DNA of 49,106 bases from Clostridia bacterium (GCA_017544935.1 JAFYDF010000030.1:1-49106), one strand, 5' to 3'; positions 15,763-24,387 are shown, counted from the stretch's first letter. The notes: generated by a model not told the origin, from the sequence alone. Program-made: numbers and translations.

Positions 15763-16887
15763 ATGAAAATCTCTAAACAGGATGCCCTTATGTGGTTCGG
15801 ATTCTTTGCACAGCTTCCGGAGGGGGAAGAGTTGCTCCCGCATCAGCAGGAGATTGCTCTGGCAGCACTCGCACAGATCGAGCGTGCTGTTGAAAAAAAG
15901 CAGAACGCGCTTATTGCCGAAATCAAAGGGCTTAAATCCTTGCGTGACAGGACGCTGTATGTCGGCCCGGACGAGAAGTTCCCGCGCGGCTGCAAAAGCT
16001 GTCTGCTGGGAAGCGGGCTCAGTGCGGTCCGAAGAACGAACAAGTGTAATATAGAATGCCCATTCTGTTACAACTATGGCGAGCTTGACTGCCAGCCGCC
16101 CATTGGAGACGGACTCTGGGAAATCGGTGGAACAAAGTTCTATGCCGAGGATATCGACCTGCTCCTTTCCATTCAGAAAAAGCCGACAGGCGTTGCGTAT
16201 GTATATCTTGAACCTTTCATGGAAATCGATCTGTATTACGACGTGATCTCGCGCTTCCATAAGGCAGGCGTGCATCAGCACATGTATACGAACGGCACGC
16301 TGGCCAATGAGGAGAACCTGAAAAAGCTCGGAGAAGCAGGTCTTGATGAACTCAGATTCAATCTCGGTGCTACGAACTGCTCAGACGCTGTCATCGAGCA
16401 TATGCGGCAGGCAAAGAAAAATATACCTTACGTCGGAATTGAGACGCCCATGACGCCGGAATTCCGTGAGACGTTCCATGTTAAGAAGCAGAAGATCCTG
16501 GATACGGGAATCGATTTCATGAACTGTGCGGAACTGCATCTGAACCCGAACAACATCGTCAATTATGAGGGCGAGCCGATGTACATGACCCGCCTGGGAT
16601 ATCTGTCCCCGGTATGGAGCCGGGAGATCACTCTCGGGCTCATGCGTGAGGCTTCGGAAGAGAACTGGCCGATCGTCGTGCATGACTGCTGCAACCGTAC
16701 CAAGATGGCCAGGGATCTGAACCTTAAGGCAAACGAGGGCGGATGGTTCGGCGCCAGCGGGTATGTGAGCGAGTTCCCGTCGTTCCCGTATGAAGCGTTC
16801 CTGCCTGTCCTTAATGATCCCGAATTCAGATTCGTAGAAGAAGAACCCCTGCCGCCAGGATACCGGCCCGGGGATATCGTGCTCTGA
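15763..16887 (+). CDS. Radical SAM protein of unknown function
   Basis: A 374-residue iron-sulfur enzyme. The radical SAM motif is CNIECPFC (Cys95, 99, 102), preceded by GCKSC, a possible extra pair of cysteines, and followed by YVYLEPF and MYTNGTL segments typical of the TIM-barrel core. Late in the protein, HDCCNRTK could supply further ligands. The substrate cannot be read. It starts after a gaaaggaaag ribosome site and is directly followed, 2 bases after its stop, by an L,D-transpeptidase-like gene. The two are surely translated from one message. The link to cell-wall work is only inferred from this neighbour. Confidence 0.88.
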   Translation: MKISKQDALMWFGFFAQLPEGEELLPHQQEIALAALAQIERAVEKKQNALIAEIKGLKSLRDRTLYVGPDEKFPRGCKSCLLGSGLSAVRRTNKCNIECPFCYNYGELDCQPPIGDGLWEIGGTKFYAEDIDLLLSIQKKPTGVAYVYLEPFMEIDLYYDVISRFHKAGVHQHMYTNGTLANEENLKKLGEAGLDELRFNLGATNCSDAVIEHMRQAKKNIPYVGIETPMTPEFRETFHVKKQKILDTGIDFMNCAELHLNPNNIVNYEGEPMYMTRLGYLSPVWSREITLGLMREASEENWPIVVHDCCNRTKMARDLNLKANEGGWFGASGYVSEFPSFPYEAFLPVLNDPEFRFVEEEPLPPGYRPGDIVL

Positions 16888-16889
16888 TC

Positions 16890-17348
16890 ATGGTCATCAG
16901 TATTTCCAAATCAAAGCGTGAGCTGACAGTCACGTCATCGGACGGTACAGTCGTCCTGAAATGCCCTGTAGCGCTCGGAAGCTCGCCAACAGGCCACAAG
17001 TTCGCCTCAGGCGACGGAAAGACGCCGGAAGGCCGTTATTTCGTATGCCTGATGCGCGAGAACGGGAAGTTCGGTCCGTCATTAGGCGTCAGCTATCCGG
17101 GGCTCAGAGACGCTGAAAATGCCGTTAATGAAGGCAGGCTCGAAGCGGGGCTCCTGCCGCTGTTTGCTGCGGCCGAAGAGAATAAAACAAGACCGCCCTG
17201 GGGCACGGCCCTGGGCGGTGAGATCTGCATCCACGGGGGCGGGGATACGCACGACTGGACTGCAGGCTGTATTGCGTTATCAGATGAGAATATCCGGGAA
17301 CTGTTCGCGCTGTGTCACGAAGGGGATACGGTGATCATCAGTCCGTGA
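16890..17348 (+). CDS. L,D-transpeptidase-like (YkuD domain) protein without signal peptide
   Basis: A 152-residue single-domain protein. The YkuD signature is visible: IHGGGDTHDW with His115, then TAGCIALSD with the catalytic Cys127. Family members cross-link peptidoglycan or attach proteins to it, and some act on other substrates. There is no signal peptide or membrane segment, unlike secreted L,D-transpeptidases, so it is either cytoplasmic or exported another way. Its start lies 2 bases after the radical SAM stop. Its last 11 bases overlap the end of the convergent VanW-type gene. Confidence 0.85.
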   Translation: MVISISKSKRELTVTSSDGTVVLKCPVALGSSPTGHKFASGDGKTPEGRYFVCLMRENGKFGPSLGVSYPGLRDAENAVNEGRLEAGLLPLFAAAEENKTRPPWGTALGGEICIHGGGDTHDWTAGCIALSDENIRELFALCHEGDTVIISP

Positions 17349-18348
17349 CACGGTATACGGCCAGGAACAATGCGCCATCCTGTGCCTGTGCTTCAAACCG
17401 GATCGGGAAACTGTACTCGTTTCTGAAAATGAAATTGATGCCGCTGTCCTCATTGCCGACAGCTGCGTCCATATCGAGCGGCAGGTATTCGATACCGCTC
17501 GGACCATGCGAGCGACGTGCAAGCATATTGATGCCTGGCAGCTGAAGCAGCAGGTCATACATGGTACTGGATACCTGACATACACCGCCGCCGTTACCGA
17601 GGCCCCAGCCTGTCTCAATGAGCACGGGGCCTTTTACATACCCTTTGCGCGGAGCGAAAGGTCCGTAATAGTTGTTGTAATCGAGCGTCTTGCCGGCGCC
17701 GACGATATCGCCGTTGATATAGGAGCAGTTGACGCCAATGTTGACTTCTTTGCCGTGAACGCTGACGTTATCGGACCCGACGACATAATAGGATGTGAAT
17801 GTGGCAATCGGGTTTTCATCTGTGCCGGAGAAAGCATCTAGGCAGACGGGCAGGAGCTCTTTGAGCTCGTTGATGTTCACATATCCGTAGCGGCGGTAGT
17901 AGGCAAGCTTACCCCAGCCGTCCTGCAGCTCAATGATCGAAAAGCGTGCGTTCTCACCAAGTGAGATCAGGGGTTCGCTGTTGGCATCAGGCTCGCTGAG
18001 AATGGTGCATCCGGAAGCTCCGACGGTCCCTACATAACGGTAGATTTCAACGCCCCAGGGAGGAGTGGCCGTCTTATCGATGGGTTTTCCGGCATACGTA
18101 TATGTGCGGGGAATATAACCCTTGTCTCCGTTGCAGCTCACATACAGCCATTCAGGATAGATCCTGTAAACGTAAATAGTAGAGCCTTCATTGATGCGTC
18201 CGACGTTCGGAGAAGACTTATCAGTCGTCTTATAGATCGGAGCACTGATCTTGCCGTTCGTAGTATAAAGGGCCTTGTCCGCCGCGGACGCGGTCAGGAC
18301 AGGCAGCAGGATCATGAGGATCATTAACGCACAGATCAGCTTTTTCAT
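17338..18348 (-). CDS. Secreted VanW-domain protein with SH3-like repeats
   Basis: 336 residues. A signal peptide (MKKLICALM start, cleavage near ASA) is followed by two bacterial SH3-like regions (about 25-85 and 95-175) with WLYVSCNGDKGYI- and GYV-type strands. A VanW domain begins near residue 220, with the marker GNGGGVCQVSSTMYD, and the end is beta-rich. VanW proteins occur beside vancomycin-resistance and cell-wall genes and probably bind the wall; their biochemistry is poorly known. The start at 18348 overlaps the NUDIX stop (ATGA). Further upstream in-frame starts lie inside the NUDIX gene and would destroy the signal peptide. It is the last gene of a six-gene operon. Confidence 0.9.
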   Translation of the reverse strand: MKKLICALMILMILLPVLTASAADKALYTTNGKISAPIYKTTDKSSPNVGRINEGSTIYVYRIYPEWLYVSCNGDKGYIPRTYTYAGKPIDKTATPPWGVEIYRYVGTVGASGCTILSEPDANSEPLISLGENARFSIIELQDGWGKLAYYRRYGYVNINELKELLPVCLDAFSGTDENPIATFTSYYVVGSDNVSVHGKEVNIGVNCSYINGDIVGAGKTLDYNNYYGPFAPRKGYVKGPVLIETGWGLGNGGGVCQVSSTMYDLLLQLPGINMLARRSHGPSGIEYLPLDMDAAVGNEDSGINFIFRNEYSFPIRFEAQAQDGALFLAVYRVTD

Positions 18349-18845
18349 CGGTTTGCTCCTAATACTTCCGTAGTGATATCGTTTCCGTTCAGTATACATC
18401 CGTCCAGACGTCCGCCGGGCAGGTAGATCAGCTTCAATGAGAAGCATTCGGTTTCTTTTCTCAGCAGCGGCAGGAATACCCTGTCACCTTCCCAGAGCGG
18501 GAGCTGCATGACTTCATCATAGGGAATCCAGCGAAGCGTGCCTTCTGAACAGTCGGGGTTCAGTTCGCCATCCGCCTTACCGGTATAGAGGAAGGTCATC
18601 TCATCGCCCCAGTCGGGAAGAATGAAGGTGATGATCCCTCTGAGTTTAAGACCTTTTACACTCAGACCGGTTTCTTCTCTGACCTCGCGGATGATGCACT
18701 CATCGGGACTTTCGCCATCCTCGATGTGGCCGCCCACACCAATCCATTTTCCGGCGTTCTCGTCGATTTGTTTCTTGTTGCGGTTGAGCATTAGCCAGCA
18801 GTTGCCGCGCTCAAGATAGCAGAGGGTCGTCAGACGCATGCTCAT
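18345..18845 (-). CDS. NUDIX hydrolase (8-oxo-dGTP diphosphatase-like)
   Basis: 166 residues. The complete NUDIX box spans residues 39-61, with Gly39, Glu45, REVREE (53-58) and GL at the end. NUDIX enzymes hydrolyse nucleoside diphosphates linked to another group, and this layout is closest to MutT/YtkD-type enzymes that clean oxidised nucleotides. The call to a precise substrate is uncertain. The start overlaps the small YnzC-like gene by 4 bases and its end overlaps the VanW gene by 4 bases. Confidence 0.92.
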   Translation of the reverse strand: MSMRLTTLCYLERGNCWLMLNRNKKQIDENAGKWIGVGGHIEDGESPDECIIREVREETGLSVKGLKLRGIITFILPDWGDEMTFLYTGKADGELNPDCSEGTLRWIPYDEVMQLPLWEGDRVFLPLLRKETECFSLKLIYLPGGRLDGCILNGNDITTEVLGANR

Positions 18846-19051
18846 TGCTTCTTCTTGGGCGTCAGTTTTTCCTTGCGCCCGTCTTCATACTGGATATAGG
18901 TGTTGTCGAGCTGCTGGCGGAGGCCTTCTCTGAAGTCTCTGAGATATTCAGCACGCAGTTCTGCCTGTTCCTGAAGCTCGGCTTCGGTGAGCCCGACAGT
19001 CTTTTTCTTACGCGCGAGTTCATTGATGCGCGCGACCTGTTCCTTCGTCAT
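18842..19051 (-). CDS. UPF0291/DUF896 (YnzC-like) small protein
   Basis: A 69-residue, highly charged helical protein: RINELARKKK followed by a Glu-rich helix EAELQEQAELRAEYLRDFR and a basic tail. This is the pattern of the DUF896 family (B. subtilis YnzC), a two-helix cytoplasmic protein found in the yneA-yneB-ynzC SOS operon. Its molecular role is not established. Here it is embedded between an Lgt-like gene and a NUDIX gene with 4-base overlaps on both sides. I see no LexA box in this operon's upstream region. Confidence 0.9.
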   Translation of the reverse strand: MTKEQVARINELARKKKTVGLTEAELQEQAELRAEYLRDFREGLRQQLDNTYIQYEDGRKEKLTPKKKQ

Positions 19052-19974
19052 GGCCTTAGGCTCCTCCTTTTCCAGCAGAAGCCCAGTATGACGGGTACGG
19101 AAAGCAGGATCACATATGCGGCATAAAGAAGCATGTTGCTTACATCGGTGCGGTCGATCATGAGTTCGATTCCGACGATTCCGCCTACGACAAGGGCTAT
19201 GACAATAACAGTAATGATGAGCGGTTTCTTTCCACAGCGTACGGCGAAGATGATAAGCGGTATAGCGAAAAGGAGGGCAGCAATGCCCATCTGCATGCTG
19301 ATGAATGAGAAACGCATATGGCTGTCAAAGCGCAGGCTTTCCCAGAGGACCTGCGTGCAACCAAAGAGCAGCATGCCTTTCAGCAGTACATCACCGGGAC
19401 GGCGTTCACGCCTGAGCATGACCAGGAGGATGATAAAAAGGACCGCGGCGCAGAGCGCTTCAAGGATATATGTGTTGAGGTATGTGCTGTAGCCGTCATT
19501 GAAGAACAGGAAATTGTCTGCGTCAAACGTCATGGAACGGCTGCGGCCGAGGAGCTCGGTGCTGCCCTCGCCAAGACGTGCAAAGAAGATAAACACGAAC
19601 AGCGCGGGAGTCAGGGTATCCAGGACTGTGCGCGGGAACACGCGCAGGATCCGCGCAGCCAGGCATGCGGCAAGGACCGCGCCAAGAAGAGCGCCCATCA
19701 TCGAAAGGCCACCGCCCCAGAAAGAGAGGATGGCGCGCAGGGAGACCATCCCGTGAAAACGGAAATCAAAAATACAGAAGAGCAGCCGGCTGCAGATCAG
19801 GCCAATCGGGATCGCGAGCACACCCCAGAGAAGGGGAATGTCGCCGGGCAGAGAACGGCTCCTGCAGAGCAGGGCAAATACGATCAGTGCGGCCAGCGCT
19901 CCGATAGCGATGAATATGCCGTACCGGAAGATGTTCAGGCTTCCGACGGAATAGATAACGGTTTCTTCGAACAT
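19048..19974 (-). CDS. Divergent Lgt-like (prolipoprotein diacylglyceryl transferase family) membrane protein
   Basis: 308 residues with seven or more membrane segments. The order of motifs follows Lgt. SFWGGGLSMMGALLG is at the place of the Lgt signature (normally with GGLxxHGG), then ARLGEGSTE (normally GRIGNFxNGE), and a late ESLRFD...SFISMQ segment like the C-terminal ER...SMGQ region. The invariant His of the signature is Met, and Asn/Gly positions are changed, so it may not carry out standard lipidation. It is thus a paralogue or a diverged enzyme rather than a safe lgt call. It is 2 bases downstream of the phosphodiester glycosidase gene. Confidence 0.72.
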   Translation of the reverse strand: MFEETVIYSVGSLNIFRYGIFIAIGALAALIVFALLCRSRSLPGDIPLLWGVLAIPIGLICSRLLFCIFDFRFHGMVSLRAILSFWGGGLSMMGALLGAVLAACLAARILRVFPRTVLDTLTPALFVFIFFARLGEGSTELLGRSRSMTFDADNFLFFNDGYSTYLNTYILEALCAAVLFIILLVMLRRERRPGDVLLKGMLLFGCTQVLWESLRFDSHMRFSFISMQMGIAALLFAIPLIIFAVRCGKKPLIITVIVIALVVGGIVGIELMIDRTDVSNMLLYAAYVILLSVPVILGFCWKRRSLRP

Positions 19975-19976
19975 GG

Positions 19977-20966
19977 TTACTTGCTCCAGGTAGAGGGATC
20001 TACGGTCGTCGCGAAATAGATGCAGTCGTTCATGTCACGCAGCTTTGATGTGTTCTGGTCGGCCTTATAGATGGTCTTTCCGAGAACGACAGTGCCGGAG
20101 TTGCCGCCGTCCAGGTTATACGCCTGCAGGCAGCCGACATGGTCAAACATGAAGTCCGCGAACTCCTGATGCGTCAGACCGTCAGCGTATTTACCGCGGC
20201 CTTCAGCGATCACGACCACATAGGAAAGGGTATCCATCTGTCCGATCGCGATACGCGGCTCGTTCGCATTGGGATTGTAATTTGAATACTTTGTGGTAAG
20301 CAGGTTCCCGTCCTTGACAAGAGCAGGACCGAATGTGAAGGCGTTTATGATCTGGTGTTCTTTCTTGACAGCGTCGATCTCAGACTGCTGGGTCTTCTTG
20401 TCGCCCATCAGGATGATATGGAAATCGCCGTTCTCATCAATGATCAGGATATCCTTGTTTGTGTTCGTCTTGCTGCGGATAGCGGTACCCATGCGGTATT
20501 CGAAACTAGTCTTATTCGGGTCATTGATATAATAGTCGCCATTCAGGGCAAGCACAGCCTGGTATTTTTCGGCCATGGCCTGCACGGTGCCGGTGCGGCT
20601 AGAGGAGAGCTTCTGGCCGGCGACGCCGGTACGCAGCTGAGAAGCATCCGCAATCTTGATATACGCGATGCGGAAAGAGAGATTCTTTTCCTCATCCACA
20701 TAATGCTCGATCTTAACGCTGATCGATTCATCCTCATAACTGTCTTCCGTATAGGCATCCGGATTGGGCTGCATGCCGGGCGTCAGGTCGATGGGCAGCT
20801 TTACAGGCTCTTCTGCGTTAGCGACGCGGAGGATGCTGTAGGACCATTCCATCCACTGATCCTGATAATCACTGAGCATGCTGCCGCTGGGAATAAGCAG
20901 CGGAAGCGCAAGAAGCATTACCGCGATCAGAACGACAAACAGGAAACGAAGGCTGTTTTTCATCAT
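19977..20966 (-). CDS. Phosphodiester glycosidase (NAGPA-like) family protein
   Basis: 329 residues. An N-terminal membrane anchor or signal (about 8-26) is followed by an exported domain. The family landmarks are NGDYYI near the middle, FTFGPALVKDG, PRIAIGQ and the C-terminal NLDGGNSGTVVLG. They are the marks of the NAGPA/DUF2233 fold that removes a sugar linked through a phosphodiester, in Gram-positives often acting on wall or exopolysaccharide. It sits between the M1 peptidase and the Lgt-like gene in the envelope operon. Confidence 0.88.
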   Translation of the reverse strand: MMKNSLRFLFVVLIAVMLLALPLLIPSGSMLSDYQDQWMEWSYSILRVANAEEPVKLPIDLTPGMQPNPDAYTEDSYEDESISVKIEHYVDEEKNLSFRIAYIKIADASQLRTGVAGQKLSSSRTGTVQAMAEKYQAVLALNGDYYINDPNKTSFEYRMGTAIRSKTNTNKDILIIDENGDFHIILMGDKKTQQSEIDAVKKEHQIINAFTFGPALVKDGNLLTTKYSNYNPNANEPRIAIGQMDTLSYVVVIAEGRGKYADGLTHQEFADFMFDHVGCLQAYNLDGGNSGTVVLGKTIYKADQNTSKLRDMNDCIYFATTVDPSTWSK

Positions 20967-20987
20967 GTTTTTTCTCCGTAATTAGTT

Positions 20988-22457
20988 TCACATCAGAGTG
21001 TCAAGGTAATCGACAGCCAGGGGATCAAGATCCGCTTCGCAGCTGCCGCTGAGAGTAGTAAGAAAGTCGTCGCGTGAAGCGATCTGAAAAGCGTATCTGT
21101 CGCAGTAGGACTTTAACGCAGTATCGACCTTGCCGGTCATTTCGTCCGCGTCCAGCAGGAATGCGGTCCCGCGCCCGTATACTACCGACGAATAGGCTGA
21201 ATACGAGGAATAGTAGGAGATGGGAGATCCGGGCGTCACAGCGAGGGGCAGGGGATCCTGCATCGCGGCATCGATGCGCGTTGCGCGAAGCCGCCTGTAG
21301 GCATCCGTCCCGTAACGTTCCTTCACGTACCTGAGGACAGTGTATTCGCAGGGCGTTTCATCCTGCCAGGGCTGGTTGAAGGAGTCACTTCCGACTAGGC
21401 CATAGAACCACTGATGCGCGGTTTCATGAACGAGGGTAAGTTCCAGAGTGTCCGCTGATTCCTTATCGAAACAGGTATTGCTGATCATGACCAGCTGCGG
21501 ATACTCCATTCCGCCGAAAGGAAAATCGATGCTGCAGACGGTGAACGCTGAGTAAGCATAGTCGCCGTAATGCGAAGTGCAGTAGCGGAGCGCTTTTCCG
21601 GCGTAATCCAGGGCTTTCTTAGCGCCATCCTTTGAGGGGGCGTAGGCAGTGACCGTGATACCATCCAGTTTCTTTTCTGCCTTCTGCCATTTGTCAGAAA
21701 TCGCGAAGGCAAACTCACGCACGGCATCTGCGTGGAAAGAGTAAACCGTGCGGTTCCCTTCATCTGTCTTGGAAGTCCCGCTTCCCGTTGCCGCGCACAT
21801 CCAGCCTTTGGGAACGCTTAGCGTTACATCATAGTTTGCGCAACTGCTTGTGAATGGGTCGCCGATGGGCCAGTACGCGTCTGTGCGCCAAATGCCATCC
21901 TGCCGGACGGAGAGAATGGGAAGTGCGTTCCCAAACTGGAAGACACCATCCGAGACTCCGAACCTGTGCGCACAGTGCGGGACGGAGATACGGCACCTGA
22001 GACGCAGTGTCCCGCCCATATCCGGTGCAAGCATACCGACAGGGATGCGAAGAACCGTGGAAGCGTCGTCATCGAACGAATAGGCTGTGATAGCGTCGTT
22101 CCACCATACACCTTCGATGTTGATCCCGCCTTCAGAGAAACCCTTCGGATAGCAGGCGTCAAACAGTTCGTCGATGGATGCGGGGCTCGTCTTATAGCTT
22201 CCGTACGCGCCTGCCCAGGTTCGCAGGACAATGTCGTTCAGTGTCTCCCGGGTGCGGTTCGTATACTGCAGCGTCAGTGTCGCGGCTAGTTCGTCTGACT
22301 CAGGACGGAACACAAGCTCATATCTGTAATGATCGAGCCCGTCAGAAGCCTGCATAGCCCTTATACCTGCATTGGACGGTCCATTACCGCGGAGGATGAG
22401 GACAAGGATGACAGACGCTGCCAGCAGCAGTACTGTTAAAAACAGCACATATTTCAT
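20988..22457 (-). CDS. Membrane-anchored M1-family zinc aminopeptidase
   Basis: 489 residues. Residues about 3-22 form an N-terminal membrane helix, so the catalytic domain is outside. The M1 zinc site HETAH (344-348) has its third ligand Glu367 at the expected spacing, and FGGMEYP is the exopeptidase GxMEN-type motif with Tyr in place of Asn. The enzyme should trim peptides or proteins at the cell surface. It is the first gene of the six-gene minus-strand operon. The nearest good ribosome site (aaggggg) is about 27 bases before ATG 22457, too far for normal use, and no closer one is seen. Confidence 0.9.
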   Translation of the reverse strand: MKYVLFLTVLLLAASVILVLILRGNGPSNAGIRAMQASDGLDHYRYELVFRPESDELAATLTLQYTNRTRETLNDIVLRTWAGAYGSYKTSPASIDELFDACYPKGFSEGGINIEGVWWNDAITAYSFDDDASTVLRIPVGMLAPDMGGTLRLRCRISVPHCAHRFGVSDGVFQFGNALPILSVRQDGIWRTDAYWPIGDPFTSSCANYDVTLSVPKGWMCAATGSGTSKTDEGNRTVYSFHADAVREFAFAISDKWQKAEKKLDGITVTAYAPSKDGAKKALDYAGKALRYCTSHYGDYAYSAFTVCSIDFPFGGMEYPQLVMISNTCFDKESADTLELTLVHETAHQWFYGLVGSDSFNQPWQDETPCEYTVLRYVKERYGTDAYRRLRATRIDAAMQDPLPLAVTPGSPISYYSSYSAYSSVVYGRGTAFLLDADEMTGKVDTALKSYCDRYAFQIASRDDFLTTLSGSCEADLDPLAVDYLDTLM

Positions 22458-22635
22458 TATACTACGTTTGCGCGTGAACTGTCACCCCCTTGCGTACAGA
22501 ATTCCTTCAATAATTATAGGTTATTTTGGTATTTCCATCAAGACATAAGGGGGTGTCGGGAGAAAGTGTTTACATCTCTTTTACATTCTGCGGTCGGACG
22601 TGCTTACGGATATTATGCATTTATTATGTTTATAC

Positions 22636-22664
22636 TTGAAAAATGTATATATGCATGATATATT
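22636..22664 (+). promoter_or_regulatory. Sigma-A promoter for the QueG-like gene
   Basis: TTGAAA (22636-22641), a 17-base spacer and TATATT (22659-22664) lie 49 bases before the ATG at 22713. The region 22458-22712 also has an inverted pair CACCCCCTT/AAGGGGGTG (22483-22491 and 22547-22555) of unknown use. Confidence 0.6.
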
Positions 22665-22712
22665 TATACACAAAGCGGAAACGAAATTAATAATTTAAGG
22701 CGGTGGCTTTTT

Positions 22713-23573
22713 ATGCCGACAAATGCAGATGTTGAGCGGTTTATCAAGGAACGGATGTCCGATAAAATGTATAATACCATGCTCCGGATTGATGATTATG
22801 CTTTTGATGAGCCCATTATCGGCTTTAGTTCCGCCTCGGATCCGCTCTATCCTTTCTATAAAAAGCATATCGACGAGAACTTTTACAGACTCCCCGAGGA
22901 ATGGCTTCAGAATGTTTATGGGCGTCCTTTTGATCCCTCGGAAGTGAGCATTATCAGCTGGTGTCTCCCTCAGACGCAGCGCACACGTGACGCGACCAGG
23001 GAGAATCAGGATATCCCGTCACTGGAATGGATCATGGTCCGCGTACATGGTGAGGAATGCAACCGCGCGCTCGCGAAAGCGGTGGAAACATGGTTCCGTG
23101 AGCAGGGGATCGAGGCGGTTGCACCCATGACTTCGGTGGAATTCAGCTGGGGCGACAGTGAGAAATTCACGCTCATTTCCAACTGGTCAGAACGTCATAC
23201 AGCGTATATTTCAGGACTTGGCACATTTGGCCTGGATGATGCGCTGATCTCAAAGCGCGGCAAGGCTGCCCGTTACGGTTCGTGCATCGTGCATACAAAG
23301 CTTGAGCCTTCCAAGCGCGAGTATTCAGTATATAACGAATACTGTATCGCCAGAGACGGCTGCAAGGCGTGCATCAAGCGCTGCCCTGCTGGCGCACTCA
23401 GCGAAAAAGGCCATGACAAGGTAAAGTGCCGCGCGTATACCCGCGATGTAGTGAAGAAGCTCGCGCTCGAACGCTATGGATATCAGGGCTTTGCGGTATG
23501 CGGGCTATGTCAGACAGGGGTGCCGTGCGAGTTCGGAATCCCCTGCAAAATAAAAAAAGAAAACGACGAATGA
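22713..23573 (+). CDS. QueG-like [4Fe-4S] protein (epoxyqueuosine reductase-related)
   Basis: 286 residues. The C-terminal half has the ferredoxin-like cluster motif C217-x2-C220-x3-C224 (CKACIKRCPAGAL) and a second Cys group CGLCQTGVPCEFGIPC, as in QueG and reductive-dehalogenase-type proteins. The segment SGLGTFGLDD matches the QueG family mark. True QueG is cobalamin-dependent and slightly longer, with HEAT repeats. None are present here, so this is a short homologue whose substrate is uncertain. It has its own promoter and a ribosome site aaggcgg. Confidence 0.75.
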   Translation: MPTNADVERFIKERMSDKMYNTMLRIDDYAFDEPIIGFSSASDPLYPFYKKHIDENFYRLPEEWLQNVYGRPFDPSEVSIISWCLPQTQRTRDATRENQDIPSLEWIMVRVHGEECNRALAKAVETWFREQGIEAVAPMTSVEFSWGDSEKFTLISNWSERHTAYISGLGTFGLDDALISKRGKAARYGSCIVHTKLEPSKREYSVYNEYCIARDGCKACIKRCPAGALSEKGHDKVKCRAYTRDVVKKLALERYGYQGFAVCGLCQTGVPCEFGIPCKIKKENDE

Positions 23574-23615
23574 TTCCTTTTCTATAAAAAATGTGAGGGA
23601 ATTGTTTCAATTCAC

Positions 23616-23644
23616 TTGATTGATCGCAATATTTGTTGTAATAT
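23616..23644 (+). promoter_or_regulatory. Promoter of the two-component system
   Basis: TTGATT (23616-23621), a 17-base spacer and TAATAT (23639-23644) lie 50 bases before the GTG start of the response regulator. A second -10-like TATTAT overlaps. The dyad ACGATC-5-GATCGT (23652-23668) follows directly and may be an operator. Confidence 0.5.
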
Positions 23645-23693
23645 TATAAGGACGATCATAGAGATCGTACAACTCTGGAAGGAATGAATACCT

Positions 23694-24386
23694 GTGGCCA
23701 AACGTATCTTGCTTGTTGACGACGAGCCGCTGATTATCAAAGGTCTGAAATATACGCTGGAACAGGAAGGTTATGAGACCATCTCTGCCATGGACGGCGA
23801 AGAGGCACTCAATATCTTTTTCTCAAACAGTATTGATTTGATCCTGCTGGATGTGATGCTTCCGAAACTGGACGGCATTCAGGTTTGCCAGCGCATCCGT
23901 GAGAGCAGCAATGTGCCTATCATCATGCTGACAGCCAAGGGCGAGGACATGGATAAGATCCTGGGACTCGAGTATGGCGCGGATGATTATATGACCAAGC
24001 CCTTCAATATCCTTGAGGTCAAGGCGCGTATTAAGAATATCCTTCGCCGCGCAGGTCAGCCTGCCGCTGGTGAAGACAAGAAGATTATTCGTGTGCGTGA
24101 CCTGGAAGTGAACGTGATCAACCGTTCCGTGACTCTGGGTGGCAAGGAAGTGCGTCTGACCGCAAAGGAATTCGACCTCTTACAGCTCTTTATCAACAAC
24201 CGCGGCAAGGTATTCAGCCGTGAGGCTATGCTAGAGACGGTTTGGAAGTATGACTACATGGGCGACGCACGCACCGTAGATGTGCACATCCGCCGCCTGC
24301 GCGAGAAGATCGAGCGCAATACTTCTCAGCCGGAGTTCATTTTCACCAAGTGGGGAGTGGGCTACTATTTTACGGACAAGGACTGA
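23694..24386 (+). CDS. OmpR/PhoB-family response regulator (WalR/PhoP-like)
   Basis: 230 residues. Receiver domain (about 3-115) with the acidic pair DDE, phosphorylation site in LILLDVMLP, Thr in LTAKG and Lys in TKPF. The C-terminal winged-helix domain (about 130-228) shows LTAKEFDLL, DARTVDVHI and RRLREKI, ending GVGYYF. It is closest in pattern to WalR/PhoP-type regulators. Start GTG 23694 follows a ggaagga ribosome site. The sensor kinase follows immediately. Confidence 0.93.
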   Translation: MAKRILLVDDEPLIIKGLKYTLEQEGYETISAMDGEEALNIFFSNSIDLILLDVMLPKLDGIQVCQRIRESSNVPIIMLTAKGEDMDKILGLEYGADDYMTKPFNILEVKARIKNILRRAGQPAAGEDKKIIRVRDLEVNVINRSVTLGGKEVRLTAKEFDLLQLFINNRGKVFSREAMLETVWKYDYMGDARTVDVHIRRLREKIERNTSQPEFIFTKWGVGYYFTDKD

Positions 24387-24387
24387 C

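Noticed and set aside
22483..22555. CACCCCCTT/AAGGGGGTG inverted pair as a terminator or operator
   Set aside because: The arms are 55 bases apart and part of one is a displaced ribosome-site-like sequence. No conserved context.
24280..24387. Kinase start inside the response regulator gene
   Set aside because: The extra residues are an out-of-frame reading of the regulator's DNA-binding domain and resemble no kinase N-terminus.
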